Notes: generated by a model from the letters alone, not told the origin. A DNA stretch of 64,000 bases from Burkholderiales bacterium Ga0077543 (GCA_001464055.1 LNET01000105.1:24780-88779), one strand, 5' to 3'; counted from the stretch's first letter, positions 9,012-17,271 are shown. Numbers and translations: made by a program.

Positions 9012-9656
9012 ATGAAATTCACTGCTTACGAGCGTTCACTGCAGGGGACCGGAGCGAGCCGCCGCCTGCGCAACGCTGCCAAGGTGCCGGGCATCGTCTA
9101 CGGCGCTGGCGACCCCAAGATGATCGAACTCGATCACAACGCCCTGTTCTTCGCGCTGAAGAGAGAGGCCTTCCACTCGTCCATCCTCGAGATGGATCTG
9201 GCCGGCAAGGTCGAAAAAGTCCTGCTGCGCGACTTCCAGATGCACGCCTACAAGCCCATCGTGATGCACGTGGACTTCCAGCGCGTCGACGAAGCCACTC
9301 GTCTGCGCAAGAAGGTGCCTCTGCACTTCGAGAACGAAGAGAGCTCACCGGCCGTGAAAACCGACAAGTGCCTGGTCAGCCATGTGCAGACCGAGCTGGA
9401 AATCGAATGCCTGGCCTCGCAGCTGCCGGAATTCGTCACCATCGACCTGTCGAACCTGGCCCGCAATACCAGCCTGCATGCCAGCGACCTGAAGCTGCCC
9501 CCGGGCATCAAGGCCGTCAAGCGCGGCACGCTGAACCCGGTGATCGTGGCCGTGACGACGCCGAAGGTCGAAGAAGAAGTGGCGGCTCCGGTGGTGGTTG
9601 CCGCCGACAAGGGCAAAGGCAAGGCCAAGAAGAACGAGAAGCAGAACCAGAAGTGA
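9012..9656 (+). CDS. rplY: Ribosomal protein bL25 (CTC family)
   Basis: Binds 5S rRNA in the large subunit. The 214-residue protein is the long CTC-type form. The N-terminal L25 domain (about residues 1-95, GTGASRRLRNAAKVPGIVYG) is followed by the beta-rich TL5/CTC domain. A Lys-rich tail (DKGKGKAKKNEK) closes the protein. It is flanked by terminator-like hairpins on both sides. The order prs-rplY-pth is conserved in proteobacteria. Confidence 0.96.
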   Translation: MKFTAYERSLQGTGASRRLRNAAKVPGIVYGAGDPKMIELDHNALFFALKREAFHSSILEMDLAGKVEKVLLRDFQMHAYKPIVMHVDFQRVDEATRLRKKVPLHFENEESSPAVKTDKCLVSHVQTELEIECLASQLPEFVTIDLSNLARNTSLHASDLKLPPGIKAVKRGTLNPVIVAVTTPKVEEEVAAPVVVAADKGKGKAKKNEKQNQK

Positions 9657-9704
9657 TGCCCCCTCCCGGGTGTGCTTCGACACGGCCGGGACATCACACC
9701 ACAG

Positions 9705-9728
9705 GGCCCCTCGCGCAGGGGCCTTTTT
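9705..9728 (+). terminator. Rho-independent terminator after rplY
   Basis: A perfect 7-bp stem (GGCCCCT at 9705-9711 with AGGGGCC at 9717-9723) closes a 5-base loop and is followed by five T residues (9724-9728). It is 49 bp beyond the rplY stop, so pth probably has its own promoter in the 67 bp that follow. Confidence 0.85.
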
Positions 9729-9795
9729 CATGCCCTTGCAACTTTCATAATCTGGCCATGACATCCCCCCGATCCACGGCCAGACAGGAACCGAC

Positions 9796-10428
9796 ATGAT
9801 TCGTCTCTTCGTCGGCCTGGGCAACCCCGGCCCCGACTACGAAGCCACGCGCCACAACGCCGGCTTCTGGTGGGTGGACGCGCTGGCCGCCAAGCTGGGG
9901 GCGCGATTGACCAGTGAACGCGCCTACCAGGCCCAACTGGCCCGCGTGGCAGGGCCGCAGGGGCCTGTCTGGCTGCTGCAACCCATGACCTTCATGAACC
10001 GTTCTGGCGTGTCGGTGGCGGCGCTGGCGCGTTTCTTCAAGATCGAAGCGAATCAGGTGCTGGTGGTCCACGACGAACTCGACGTGCTGCCCGGCCAGGC
10101 CAAGCTGAAGTTCGGTGGCAGCGCTGCCGGCCACAACGGCCTGAAAGACATTCACGGCATGCTGGGCACGCCCGACTACTGGCGGCTTCGCCTGGGCATC
10201 GGCCACCCGGGTGTGAAGTCCGAGGTCGTGAACTACGTGCTGAAGAAGCCTTCGCCCGACGACCGTGACGCCATCGACCGTGCGATCGAGCGCAGCCTGG
10301 GTGCCAGCGACCTGCTGATGGCCGGCGAGATGGACCGCGCATTGGCTGTGATCCACGCCGGGCCACAACGCCCCAAGCCCCCCCGCCCGGCCGACCTTCC
10401 GGCCGCGCCGCCCAGGCAGACGTCGTGA
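9796..10428 (+). CDS. pth: Peptidyl-tRNA hydrolase
   Basis: Releases peptides from prematurely dissociated peptidyl-tRNAs. The 210-residue protein has VGLGNPGPDYEATRHNAGFW with substrate-binding Asn10 and catalytic His20, PMTFMNRSG, and the DELD motif with the helper Asp in VVHDELDV. The last 25 residues form a Pro-rich tail not needed for activity. The stop codon overlaps the GTG start of the next gene (GTGA). Confidence 0.97.
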   Translation: MIRLFVGLGNPGPDYEATRHNAGFWWVDALAAKLGARLTSERAYQAQLARVAGPQGPVWLLQPMTFMNRSGVSVAALARFFKIEANQVLVVHDELDVLPGQAKLKFGGSAAGHNGLKDIHGMLGTPDYWRLRLGIGHPGVKSEVVNYVLKKPSPDDRDAIDRAIERSLGASDLLMAGEMDRALAVIHAGPQRPKPPRPADLPAAPPRQTS

Positions 10429-10859
10429 AGCCGCAACTGGCCGTCCTCAGCGCTGCCATGACCGCCGCACAGGCAGTCGCACTGGCAGTCGCACTGGCGG
10501 TCCTGCTCGCCGCCGCCCCGGCTGCGGCGCAGCAGGTCTGGCGCTGCGGCCCGGACGGCCGGCTGTTTTCAGACCGACCCTGCGCCGACGGCCGGGCCAT
10601 CACCAGCGCCGACCGCCGGACGACCGAAGAAGTGGAAGCCGCGCGCGAAGTGGCCTATCGTGAACAGAAGCTGGCCGACACCCTGGCCAGCGAACGTGCC
10701 GAGCGCGCGCGTGTGGCGCCGGGCTCGGGGCTGATCGCCATCGGCCCGACCGAGGAAGAGCTTCAGGCCGAACGGCGCAAACGCGAGATCAAGCTTCAGC
10801 GGGCGTCGAAACGCCAGCCGGGGAGACATCGGGCGCGCTCGTCAGGCGCTGGTATTTGA
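10425..10859 (+). CDS. Small exported protein, DUF4124-like
   Basis: A 144-residue protein with a long signal peptide containing the internal repeat AVALAVALAV, which comes from a short DNA duplication at 10474-10500. The mature part starts QQVWRCGPDGRLFSDRPCADG, with two Cys and an aromatic layout typical of DUF4124 domains. A charged helical region rich in Glu, Arg and Lys follows. GTG 10425 overlaps the pth stop. The 3' end runs 71 bp into the convergent ferredoxin gene, so its basic tail (KRQPGRHRARSS) is encoded on top of that gene. Function unknown. Confidence 0.7.
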   Translation: MKPQLAVLSAAMTAAQAVALAVALAVLLAAAPAAAQQVWRCGPDGRLFSDRPCADGRAITSADRRTTEEVEAAREVAYREQKLADTLASERAERARVAPGSGLIAIGPTEEELQAERRKREIKLQRASKRQPGRHRARSSGAGI

Positions 10860-11079
10860 CGAGCAGCTGTTCCCGCGACTCGACGAAGTCGGGGTGGATG
10901 GGGATGCAGCTGACCGGGCACACCTGCACACATTGCGGCTCGGCGAAGTGGCCCACGCATTCGGTACAACGCTGGGGGTCGATCTCGTAGATTTCCGCGC
11001 CCATCGAGATCGCCTGGTTCGGGCACTCGGGCTCGCAGACATCACAGTTGATGCACTCGTCGGTGATCCACAGGGCCAT
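10789..11079 (-). CDS. 2[4Fe-4S] ferredoxin, YfhL type
   Basis: A 96-residue electron carrier. Cluster 1 uses CINCDVCEPECP (C-x2-C-x2-C-x3-C-P). Cluster 2 uses CTECVGHFAEPQCVQVCP, with the 8-residue insertion between the second and third Cys that marks the YfhL/Alvin ferredoxin group. The protein starts MALWITDECI as usual. It lies downstream of coaD with a 9-bp gap, and the order rsmD-coaD-ferredoxin is common in betaproteobacteria. The last 23 codons overlap the opposite-strand gene. Confidence 0.93.
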   Translation of the reverse strand: MALWITDECINCDVCEPECPNQAISMGAEIYEIDPQRCTECVGHFAEPQCVQVCPVSCIPIHPDFVESREQLLVKYQRLTSAPDVSPAGVSTPAEA

Positions 11080-11088
11080 GGTCGGGTG

Positions 11089-11592
11089 TCAGTTGTCGGT
11101 TTGCGAGACGCGCTCTTTCAGCCGGCGCAGAATGGAGGGTGCCACGAACTTGGAAACATCACCGCCAAGGCTGGCAATCTCGCGCACGAAGGTGCTGCTG
11201 ACGAACTGGTACTGGTCCGAGGGCGTCATGAAGACGGTCTCGACGTCGGGCATCAGCTGGCGGTTCATGCCGGCCATCTGGAATTCGTATTCGAAGTCGC
11301 TGACGGCGCGCAGCCCGCGGACCACGACCTTGCCTCCCTTGGCGACAACGAAGTCGCGCAGCAGGCCGCGAAACGGCACGACTTCGACGTTCCCGTAAGG
11401 CGCAGCGATCTCGCGGGCGGCATCCAGGCGTTCGGCGATGGTGAACATCGTGCGCTTGTGGTGGCCGGCAGCCACGGCCAGGATGAGGCGGTCGAACAGG
11501 CGTGAGGCCCGGCGCATCAGGTCTTCGTGGCCCAGCGTCATCGGGTCGAAGGTACCCGGGTAGACGGCGGTCAGCGGGGTGGCAGTGGTCAC
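11089..11592 (-). CDS. coaD: Pantetheine-phosphate adenylyltransferase
   Basis: Fourth step of coenzyme A synthesis: transfers AMP to 4'-phosphopantetheine. The 167-residue nucleotidyltransferase has the nucleotide-binding YPGTFDPMTLGHEDL (T/HxGH motif), RGLRAVSDFEYE, and the C-terminal QFVSSTFVREIASLGG. Length and motifs are complete. It is preceded by rsmD on the same strand with a 70-bp gap. Confidence 0.97.
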   Translation of the reverse strand: MTTATPLTAVYPGTFDPMTLGHEDLMRRASRLFDRLILAVAAGHHKRTMFTIAERLDAAREIAAPYGNVEVVPFRGLLRDFVVAKGGKVVVRGLRAVSDFEYEFQMAGMNRQLMPDVETVFMTPSDQYQFVSSTFVREIASLGGDVSKFVAPSILRRLKERVSQTDN

Positions 11593-11662
11593 GGCCTCGT
11601 GCTCCTGATCATGCTCATGTGAGGGGGTTACCCTGCGGACGGGCGCAGTGTAGCCGCGACAT

Positions 11663-12223
11663 TCATGATTCGTGCCTGAACAACTGGGCGTGAACTGCGC
11701 CAGCTTTCAGACTGCGGTGCAGTTGCAGACCGGCCGGCCAGTCCTTCATCGGTTCTGCGCCCTCCAGGTAGACATAGGCCCCCTTGCCCGTCAACCGGGC
11801 TGCCTGCACCAGGGCCGGCGCCGACAGGCTGGCAGCGAACGGAGGGTCCAGCAGCACCAAGTCGAAGCTGCCCGGCGCGGCACGGGTCATCCAGGCCAGG
11901 GCATCGGCGCGTTCGACCTGCAACGCCGTGGCTCCCAGCCGGGTGCGGCTGGCCTGCAGGCTGGCCACGAGCTGGGCGTCCCATTCCAGCAGCCGCACAT
12001 CGGCTGCACCCCGGGATGCGGCCTCGAAGCCCAGCGCCCCGCTGCCGGCAAACGCGTCCAGCACGCGCCAGCCGCTCAGGTCCTGCCCCAGCCAGTTGAA
12101 GAGCGTTTCGCGCACGCGGGCGGGCGTGGGGCGCAGGCCCGGCCGGTCGGCGACCGGCAGCTTGCTGCGACGCCACTGGCCGCCGATCAGGCGGACTTCG
12201 CCGGGCGCCCGCCGCACCGTCAC
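11663..12223 (-). CDS. rsmD: 16S rRNA (guanine-966-N2)-methyltransferase RsmD
   Basis: 186 residues. Features are RLIGGQWRRSKLPV and RPTPARVRETLFNWL at the N-terminus, the SAM-binding VLDAFAGSGALGFEA, and the catalytic LLDPPF motif, all typical of RsmD. GTG at 12223 is chosen because it overlaps the hisF stop (GTGA) and starts just before the conserved block; the frame upstream overlaps hisF and is not coding-like. Being coupled to hisF places it at the tail of the histidine operon. Confidence 0.93.
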   Translation of the reverse strand: MTVRRAPGEVRLIGGQWRRSKLPVADRPGLRPTPARVRETLFNWLGQDLSGWRVLDAFAGSGALGFEAASRGAADVRLLEWDAQLVASLQASRTRLGATALQVERADALAWMTRAAPGSFDLVLLDPPFAASLSAPALVQAARLTGKGAYVYLEGAEPMKDWPAGLQLHRSLKAGAVHAQLFRHES

Positions 12224-12993
12224 TGCCGCACCGGGATGCCGTGTGCGGCCATCAGCGCCTTGGCCTGGCCGACAGTGAATTCGCCGTAATGGAAGATGCT
12301 GGCGGCCAGTACGGCGTCGGCACCGCCCTGACGGACGCCTTCGACCAGATGCTCGAGCGTGCCCACACCGCCAGAGGCGATGACAGGCACCGGTACGGCG
12401 TCGCTGACGGCGCGCGTCAGCGCCAGGTCGAAGCCGCTCTTGGTGCCGTCGCGGTCCATGCTGGTCAGCAAGATCTCGCCAGCGCCATGCCCGGCCATCT
12501 GGCGCACCCAGGCCAACGCGTCGAGGCCGGTGTTCTTGCGACCGCCGTGGGTATAGACGTCCCAGCCGGGGCCGCGCGGGTCGCCATCGGCGCGCTTTTT
12601 CGCGTCGACGGCCACGACGATGCACTGGGCGCCGTACTTGTCGGAAGCGTCGCGGATGACCTGCGGGTTGGCCACGGCGGCCGAATTGAAACTGACCTTG
12701 TCGGCACCGGCGTTGAGCAGCCGCCGAACATCGTCGACGCTGCGCACCCCGCCGCCGACCGTCAGTGGGATGAACACCTGCGAGGCCACGGCCTCGATGA
12801 TGTGCAGGATCAGGTCGCGGCCATCGCTGGTGGCGGTGATGTCGAGGAAGGTCAGTTCGTCGGCGCCCTGGTCGTTGTAGCGCGCGGCGATTTCCACCGG
12901 GTCACCGGCGTCACGAAGGGACTCGAAGTTGACGCCCTTGACGACGCGGCCGCCAGTGACATCGAGACAGGGGATGATGCGTTTGGCCAACAT
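12220..12993 (-). CDS. hisF: Imidazole glycerol phosphate synthase, cyclase subunit
   Basis: With HisH, HisF converts PRFAR to imidazole glycerol phosphate and AICAR; AICAR is used by PurH, also in this window. The 257-residue TIM barrel has both catalytic aspartates (Asp11 in IPCLDVTGG and Asp130 in VVAVDAKK) and the phosphate loops TVGGGVRS and ASGGVG. The ATG at 12993 has no Shine-Dalgarno sequence and sits 8 bases after a GATAAT box, suggesting a leaderless transcript. It is cut off from hisA by an opposite-strand gene. Confidence 0.97.
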   Translation of the reverse strand: MLAKRIIPCLDVTGGRVVKGVNFESLRDAGDPVEIAARYNDQGADELTFLDITATSDGRDLILHIIEAVASQVFIPLTVGGGVRSVDDVRRLLNAGADKVSFNSAAVANPQVIRDASDKYGAQCIVVAVDAKKRADGDPRGPGWDVYTHGGRKNTGLDALAWVRQMAGHGAGEILLTSMDRDGTKSGFDLALTRAVSDAVPVPVIASGGVGTLEHLVEGVRQGGADAVLAASIFHYGEFTVGQAKALMAAHGIPVRQ

Positions 12994-13001
12994 AGATGTA
13001 G

Positions 13002-13007
13002 ATTATC
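13002..13007 (-). promoter_or_regulatory. hisF: Candidate -10 box of hisF (leaderless)
   Basis: GATAAT on the minus strand (5 of 6 to TATAAT) lies 8 bases before the hisF ATG, so transcription would start within about 2 bases of the start codon. No good -35 hexamer is seen at 17 bp. hisF needs its own promoter because the preceding gene is on the other strand. Confidence 0.35.
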
Positions 13008-13094
13008 CGCGGCGACAAGGGCTTCCGGCCTGGGCTCGCCAAAACCGCCAACCCGCCTCATGGCAGGAACGCTTCCAACCACCAGGAGAAGACG

Positions 13095-13688
13095 ATGAAC
13101 CGATGGATTGCCCTCGCAGTGCTGGCCTGTGCCGGCAGCGCCCAGGCCCAGACGACCTTGTTCGCCGGCACCTTCGCCCCCGAAGCGACGGGCGCCACCG
13201 GCAGCGGCACGCTCTTCATGACCTACGACCCCGTCGCGCGCAGCCTGGACATCCAGGCCAGCTGGTCCGGTCTGTCGGGCAACACGACCACCGCCCACAT
13301 TCACTGCTGCAACGCCAACCCCTTGACGGGCACATCGGGCGTGGCGCTGGCGGAAAACGGAATCCTGCCGGGCTTTCCGACAGGAGCCAACAACGGCAGT
13401 TACAGCCGCTTGATCGACCTGTCGCAGTCCAGCCAGTACGGCGGTACGTTCTTCAACGCCAGCGGGGGCACGACGCTGGCCGCAGAACAGCGGCTGATCG
13501 CCAACCTGATCAGTGGCAAGGCCTACTTCAACATCCACAGCAGCACCTTCACTCAAGGCGAGATCCGCGCCTTCGTGACCGTGGTGCCCGAACCCGCCAC
13601 CTACGCGCTGATGGCCCTTGGGCTGGCTGCCGTGGTCGGCCTGGCTAGCAGCCGCAAGGCTGCCACTCCTTCTGCGGCTGCGGCCTGA
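13095..13688 (+). CDS. CHRD-domain protein with PEP-CTERM anchor
   Basis: A 197-residue exported protein. It has a signal peptide (IALAVLACAGSAQAQ), then a CHRD domain (about residues 20-160; TAHIHCC and FNIHSSTFTQGEIRAFV are the characteristic edges), then the sorting signal VPEPATYALMALGLAAVVGL followed by basic residues. PEP-CTERM proteins are processed by exosortase and accompany extracellular polysaccharide or biofilm matrix. CHRD domains occur in chordin and in bacterial surface proteins of unknown role. AGGAG is 7 bases before the ATG. It lies opposite to and between hisA and hisF, so it probably inserted into an ancestral his operon. Confidence 0.9.
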   Translation: MNRWIALAVLACAGSAQAQTTLFAGTFAPEATGATGSGTLFMTYDPVARSLDIQASWSGLSGNTTTAHIHCCNANPLTGTSGVALAENGILPGFPTGANNGSYSRLIDLSQSSQYGGTFFNASGGTTLAAEQRLIANLISGKAYFNIHSSTFTQGEIRAFVTVVPEPATYALMALGLAAVVGLASSRKAATPSAAAA

Positions 13689-13691
13689 GGC

Positions 13692-14432
13692 TCAGACCGC
13701 CAATTCGTCGGCGCGCGCTTGGGCTTCGGCGAAGTCCAGCGCGCCCGTGTAGATGCTGCGGCCACAGATGACGCCTTCGACACCGTCGGATTCGACGGCG
13801 CACAGGGCGTCGATGTCGGCCATGCCGGCCAAGCCGCCCGATGCGAAGACCGGGATGGTCAACGCCCTCGCCAGCTTCACGGTGGCTTCGACGTTGATGC
13901 CGGTGAGCATGCCGTCGCGCCCGATGTCGGTGTAGATGACGCCTTCGACGCCGTAGTCTTCGAACTTCTTCGCCAGGTCCACGACTTCGTGGCCGGTGAG
14001 CTTGCTCCAGCCGTCGGTGGCAACCTTGCCGTCCTTGGCGTCCAGGCCCACGATGATGTGACCACCGAAGGCGCTGCAGGCGTCCTTCAGGAAACCCGGG
14101 CTCTTCACGGCAGCGGTGCCGATGATGACGTAGCTCAGGCCGTCGTCCAGGTAGCGTTCGATGGTGTCCAGGTCGCGGATGCCACCGCCCAGCTGCACCG
14201 GAATCTTGTCGCCGACGACGCGCAGGATGGACTTCACGGCTCCTTCATTGACGGGTTTGCCGGCAAAGGCCCCGTTCAGGTCGACCAGATGCAGGCGGCG
14301 CGCCCCGGCGTCCAGCCAGCGCTGCGCCATGGCGCCCGGGTCGTCGCCAAAACTGGTGGCAATCGACATGTCGCCTTGTTCAAGGCGCACGCAGTGGCCG
14401 TCTTTCAGGTCGATGGCAGGAATCAGCAGCAT
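13692..14432 (-). CDS. hisA: Phosphoribosylformimino-5-aminoimidazole carboxamide ribotide isomerase
   Basis: Isomerises ProFAR to PRFAR by an Amadori rearrangement. The 246-residue TIM barrel has the catalytic base Asp8 in LIPAIDLKDG, the second-half Asp in IIVGLDAKDG, and the phosphate loops QLGGGIRD and ASGGLAG. It is 56 bp downstream of hisH. Its stop codon lies 3 bp from the stop of the convergent CHRD gene. Confidence 0.97.
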   Translation of the reverse strand: MLLIPAIDLKDGHCVRLEQGDMSIATSFGDDPGAMAQRWLDAGARRLHLVDLNGAFAGKPVNEGAVKSILRVVGDKIPVQLGGGIRDLDTIERYLDDGLSYVIIGTAAVKSPGFLKDACSAFGGHIIVGLDAKDGKVATDGWSKLTGHEVVDLAKKFEDYGVEGVIYTDIGRDGMLTGINVEATVKLARALTIPVFASGGLAGMADIDALCAVESDGVEGVICGRSIYTGALDFAEAQARADELAV

Positions 14433-14488
14433 GGCTCAGCGCAGCAGGTGGGATGGGGGTGGGAAAGCGGACTTCGAGGCGGAAGACG

Positions 14489-15133
14489 TCACGGGTTCCA
14501 GCGCAGGAAGTTGCGGTACAGCGCCAGACCCTGCTCGGCACTTTTTTCCGGGTGAAACTGCGTCGCGAAAATGTTATCCCGCGCCAGCGCACAGGTAAAG
14601 CGCGCGCCGTACTCACTGAGGCCCGCAGTGTGAGCCGCCTGGGCCGGTTCGGCATAGAAACTGTGCACGAAATAGAACCACGCCCCGTCGGGCACGCCGG
14701 CCCAGACCGGGTGCGGCCGCTGGAAGACACGGTTCCAGCCCATCTGCGGCACCTTGTAGCGGCTGCCGTCGGGCTGCAGCCGGTCTTCGAGCTGGAAGCG
14801 CTTCACCCGGCCCGGCACCAGGCCCAGGCCCAGGGTGTCCTGCTCTTCGCTGTGGTCCAGCAGCATCTGCATGCCCACGCACACGCCCATCAGCGGCTTG
14901 TGCGCGGCAGCGTGCAACACGGCGTCTTTCAGGCCCGATTCACGGAGTTCGCGCATGCAGTCGCGCATCGCACCCTGGCCGGGCAGCACCACGCGGTCGG
15001 CGGCAAACACCTCCTCCGGGTTGGCGGTGACGATCACGCGCACATCGCTGTCGCGCGCGACATGGGCCACCGCTTGCGAAACAGAGCGCAGATTGCCCAT
15101 GCCGTAGTCGACGACAGCGACGGTGCTGGCCAT
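14489..15133 (-). CDS. hisH: Imidazole glycerol phosphate synthase, glutamine amidotransferase subunit
   Basis: Supplies ammonia from glutamine to HisF. The 214-residue class I amidotransferase has the nucleophile Cys85 in GVCVGMQM and His194/Glu196 in FHPEKS, plus VDYGMGN near the start and PQMGWN. ATG at 15133 is chosen because the protein then begins with the conserved STVAVVDYGMGNL; an in-frame start further upstream would overlap hisB. The gap to hisB is 8 bp. Confidence 0.97.
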   Translation of the reverse strand: MASTVAVVDYGMGNLRSVSQAVAHVARDSDVRVIVTANPEEVFAADRVVLPGQGAMRDCMRELRESGLKDAVLHAAAHKPLMGVCVGMQMLLDHSEEQDTLGLGLVPGRVKRFQLEDRLQPDGSRYKVPQMGWNRVFQRPHPVWAGVPDGAWFYFVHSFYAEPAQAAHTAGLSEYGARFTCALARDNIFATQFHPEKSAEQGLALYRNFLRWNP

Positions 15134-15141
15134 GACCGGTC

Positions 15142-15732
15142 CTAGAGGCTGCCTTTGGTGGAAGGAATGACACCGGCCGAACGCGGATCGGGTGTCAGCG
15201 CCATGCGCAGCGCCCGGGCAAAGGCCTTGAACACCGTTTCGCACTGGTGATGGGCGTTTTCACCCTTGAGATTGTCGATGTGCAGCGTGACGAGTGCGTG
15301 GTTGACGAAGCCCTGGAAAAACTCGTACGTGAGCTGGGTGTCGAAGCCGCCGATGGCGCCGGCCTTGAAGGGCACGTGCATGTGCAGGCCCGGACGACCG
15401 GAAAAGTCGACGACCACGCGCGACAGCGCCTCGTCCAGAGGCACGTAGCTGTGACCATAGCGGGTGATGCCGCGCTTGTCGCCCACGGCCTTCGCAAAGG
15501 CCATGCCCAGAGTGATGCCCACGTCTTCCACGGTGTGGTGGCCGTCGATGTGCAGGTCGCCCTTGGCGTGGATGTGCAGATCGATCAGCCCGTGACGCGC
15601 AATCTGGTCGAGCATGTGGTCGAAAAAGCCGATGCCGGTGGACAGATCGGCCTGGCCGGTGCCATCCAGGTCGACCTGCACCCGAATCTGTGTTTCCTTG
15701 GTGTCGCGCTGGACGGTGGCGGTTCTGTTCAT
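15142..15732 (-). CDS. hisB: Imidazoleglycerol-phosphate dehydratase
   Basis: Dehydrates imidazole glycerol phosphate to imidazole acetol phosphate. The 196-residue protein is the monofunctional form, without the N-terminal phosphatase of enteric HisB. The two metal-binding repeats are present: GFFDHMLDQIARHG with DGHHTVEDVG, and GQFDTQLTYEFF-like GGFDTQLTYEFF with NAHHQCE. A separate histidinol-phosphatase must therefore be encoded elsewhere. It is separated from hisC by 1 bp. Confidence 0.97.
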   Translation of the reverse strand: MNRTATVQRDTKETQIRVQVDLDGTGQADLSTGIGFFDHMLDQIARHGLIDLHIHAKGDLHIDGHHTVEDVGITLGMAFAKAVGDKRGITRYGHSYVPLDEALSRVVVDFSGRPGLHMHVPFKAGAIGGFDTQLTYEFFQGFVNHALVTLHIDNLKGENAHHQCETVFKAFARALRMALTPDPRSAGVIPSTKGSL

Positions 15733-15733
15733 T

Positions 15734-16828
15734 TCAAAGGCTCGCTTTCAGGGCCGCCATCATCAGATCGTTCTCTTCCGGTGTGCCGACGGTCAGGCGC
15801 AGGCATTGCGCCAGCAGGGGGTGCAGGCCGGCGATGTGCTTGACCAGCACGCCGCGGGCCTTCATGCCTTCGAACGTGTGTTTCGAATCGGGCACACGCA
15901 CCAGGATCATGTTGGCTTCGCTGGGAAATGGCTGCACGCCGGGCAGCGCCTGCAGCGCGGCCTGCAGCCGGCCGCGTTCTCTCTTCAGCAGCTCGGCCTG
16001 GCGGGCATATTCGCCCGCATGGTCCAGCGCGAACAGCGCCGCTTCGGCGTTCAGCACGCTGACGTTGTAGGGCGGGCGCACCTTGTCGATCTCGTCGACC
16101 AGCGCCGCATGGCCGCACAGGTATCCCAGGCGCACGCCAGCCAGGCCGAACTTCGACAGCGTGCGCATCACCAGCACGTGCGGTTGCTGTGCCATGCGCT
16201 GCAGCCAGCTGCGACTGGAAAACGGCTGGTAGGCCTCGTCCATCACCACCAGGCCGTTCTGGCGGCCGACAGCGTCGACGATACGCTCGATGGCAGCTTC
16301 GCTGAACAGGTTGGCCGTGGGATTGTTCGGGTAGGCGATGTAGGTGATCGCCGGGTGATGCGTCTCGATGGCGGCCAGCATCGCGGCTTCGTCCAGGTCG
16401 AAATCCGGGCGCAAAGGCACGCCGACGAAGCGCATGCCACGCAGCCGTGCGCTCATTTCGTACATCACGAAGCCCGGCAGCGGCGCCAGCATCACCGCGC
16501 CGGACACGTTGCAGGCCACCGACAGCAGGTCGATGAGCTCGTCAGAGCCATTGCCCAGGATCAGCTTGCAGCCCGCCGGCAGTTCGACATGCCGCGACAA
16601 GGCGGCCACCAGGTCGACCGTGCTCTGTACCGGATAGCGGTTGATGGCCACCCGTGCAAGGCGCCGGCCCAGATCGGCCTGCAGTTCCGGCGGCAGCCGG
16701 AAGGGGTTTTCCATCGCGTCCAGCTTCACCAGTCCGGCACTGGGCTGGATCGCGTAGCCGTGGGTCGACTGCACGTCCTGCCGGATGGTGCGGGCGATGC
16801 GGTCGGCCAGAGTGGGCGGCGGGCTCAT
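15734..16828 (-). CDS. hisC: Histidinol-phosphate aminotransferase
   Basis: PLP-dependent transamination of imidazole acetol phosphate. The 364-residue class I/II aminotransferase has LDAMENPFRLP near the N-terminus, GNGSDELIDLL, YPNNPT, MDEAYQPF, and the PLP-lysine motif TLSKFGLAGVRLGYL. The ATG at 16828 overlaps the stop of the PIN toxin gene in an ATGA. Translation of hisC may thus be coupled to the toxin gene rather than to hisD, which is unusual. Confidence 0.96.
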   Translation of the reverse strand: MSPPPTLADRIARTIRQDVQSTHGYAIQPSAGLVKLDAMENPFRLPPELQADLGRRLARVAINRYPVQSTVDLVAALSRHVELPAGCKLILGNGSDELIDLLSVACNVSGAVMLAPLPGFVMYEMSARLRGMRFVGVPLRPDFDLDEAAMLAAIETHHPAITYIAYPNNPTANLFSEAAIERIVDAVGRQNGLVVMDEAYQPFSSRSWLQRMAQQPHVLVMRTLSKFGLAGVRLGYLCGHAALVDEIDKVRPPYNVSVLNAEAALFALDHAGEYARQAELLKRERGRLQAALQALPGVQPFPSEANMILVRVPDSKHTFEGMKARGVLVKHIAGLHPLLAQCLRLTVGTPEENDLMMAALKASL

Positions 16829-17271
16829 GCGGGAACGTCCAGGATGTCGGGGCTGCTGATGAAGGGGTTGACGATGCGCACGCCGTCGATCTGCTGGCCG
16901 TGCTGCAGATCTTCGGTCAGCAGCCAGCGACAGGCCTGGTGCTGGGCCGCCGCCACCATCAGGGCGTCCCAGTAGCTCAGCCCGTAGCGGCTCTCCACGG
17001 CCCACGCCGACTCGATGGTGAGCTGGTCGATGATCCAGGGTTTCCAGTTCTGGTAGCGGCGTACATCGGAGCGGGCATCGCCCGCCGACAGCGATGCCGA
17101 GAACTTCTTGCGCACGTTGGCGTAGAACTCGTTGACGACCTGGGTGCTGATGCGGCCGCAGCGCCGTTCCCAGCACACCGCCAACCAGTCTCGGGCACGG
17201 TCGCGCTTCTGGGGGTCCCGATCATCCACGCCGTAAAGCAGCACGTTGGTGTCGACGAAGACCGCGCTCAT
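16825..17271 (-). CDS. PIN-domain toxin (VapC-like) inside the his operon
   Basis: A 148-residue PIN-domain protein, probably a Mg-dependent RNase. The expected acidic residues are visible: Asp7 in VFVDTNVLLY, Glu48 in TQVVNEFYANV, Asp102 in SYWDALMVAAA and Glu120/Asp121 in LLTEDLQHG. The length is typical of VapC-type toxins. The ATG overlaps the antitoxin stop by 4 bp, and its own stop overlaps the hisC ATG by 4 bp. The pair therefore sits in the middle of a biosynthetic operon with its reading frames stitched to hisC. Activity and RNA target cannot be read from sequence. Confidence 0.9.
   Translation of the reverse strand: MSAVFVDTNVLLYGVDDRDPQKRDRARDWLAVCWERRCGRISTQVVNEFYANVRKKFSASLSAGDARSDVRRYQNWKPWIIDQLTIESAWAVESRYGLSYWDALMVAAAQHQACRWLLTEDLQHGQQIDGVRIVNPFISSPDILDVPA

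Noticed and set aside
10474..10500. Short repeat in the signal peptide of the DUF4124-like protein as a CRISPR or microsatellite
   Set aside because: It is only two copies of a 12-bp word encoding AVAL within a hydrophobic segment; no spacers or cas genes occur.
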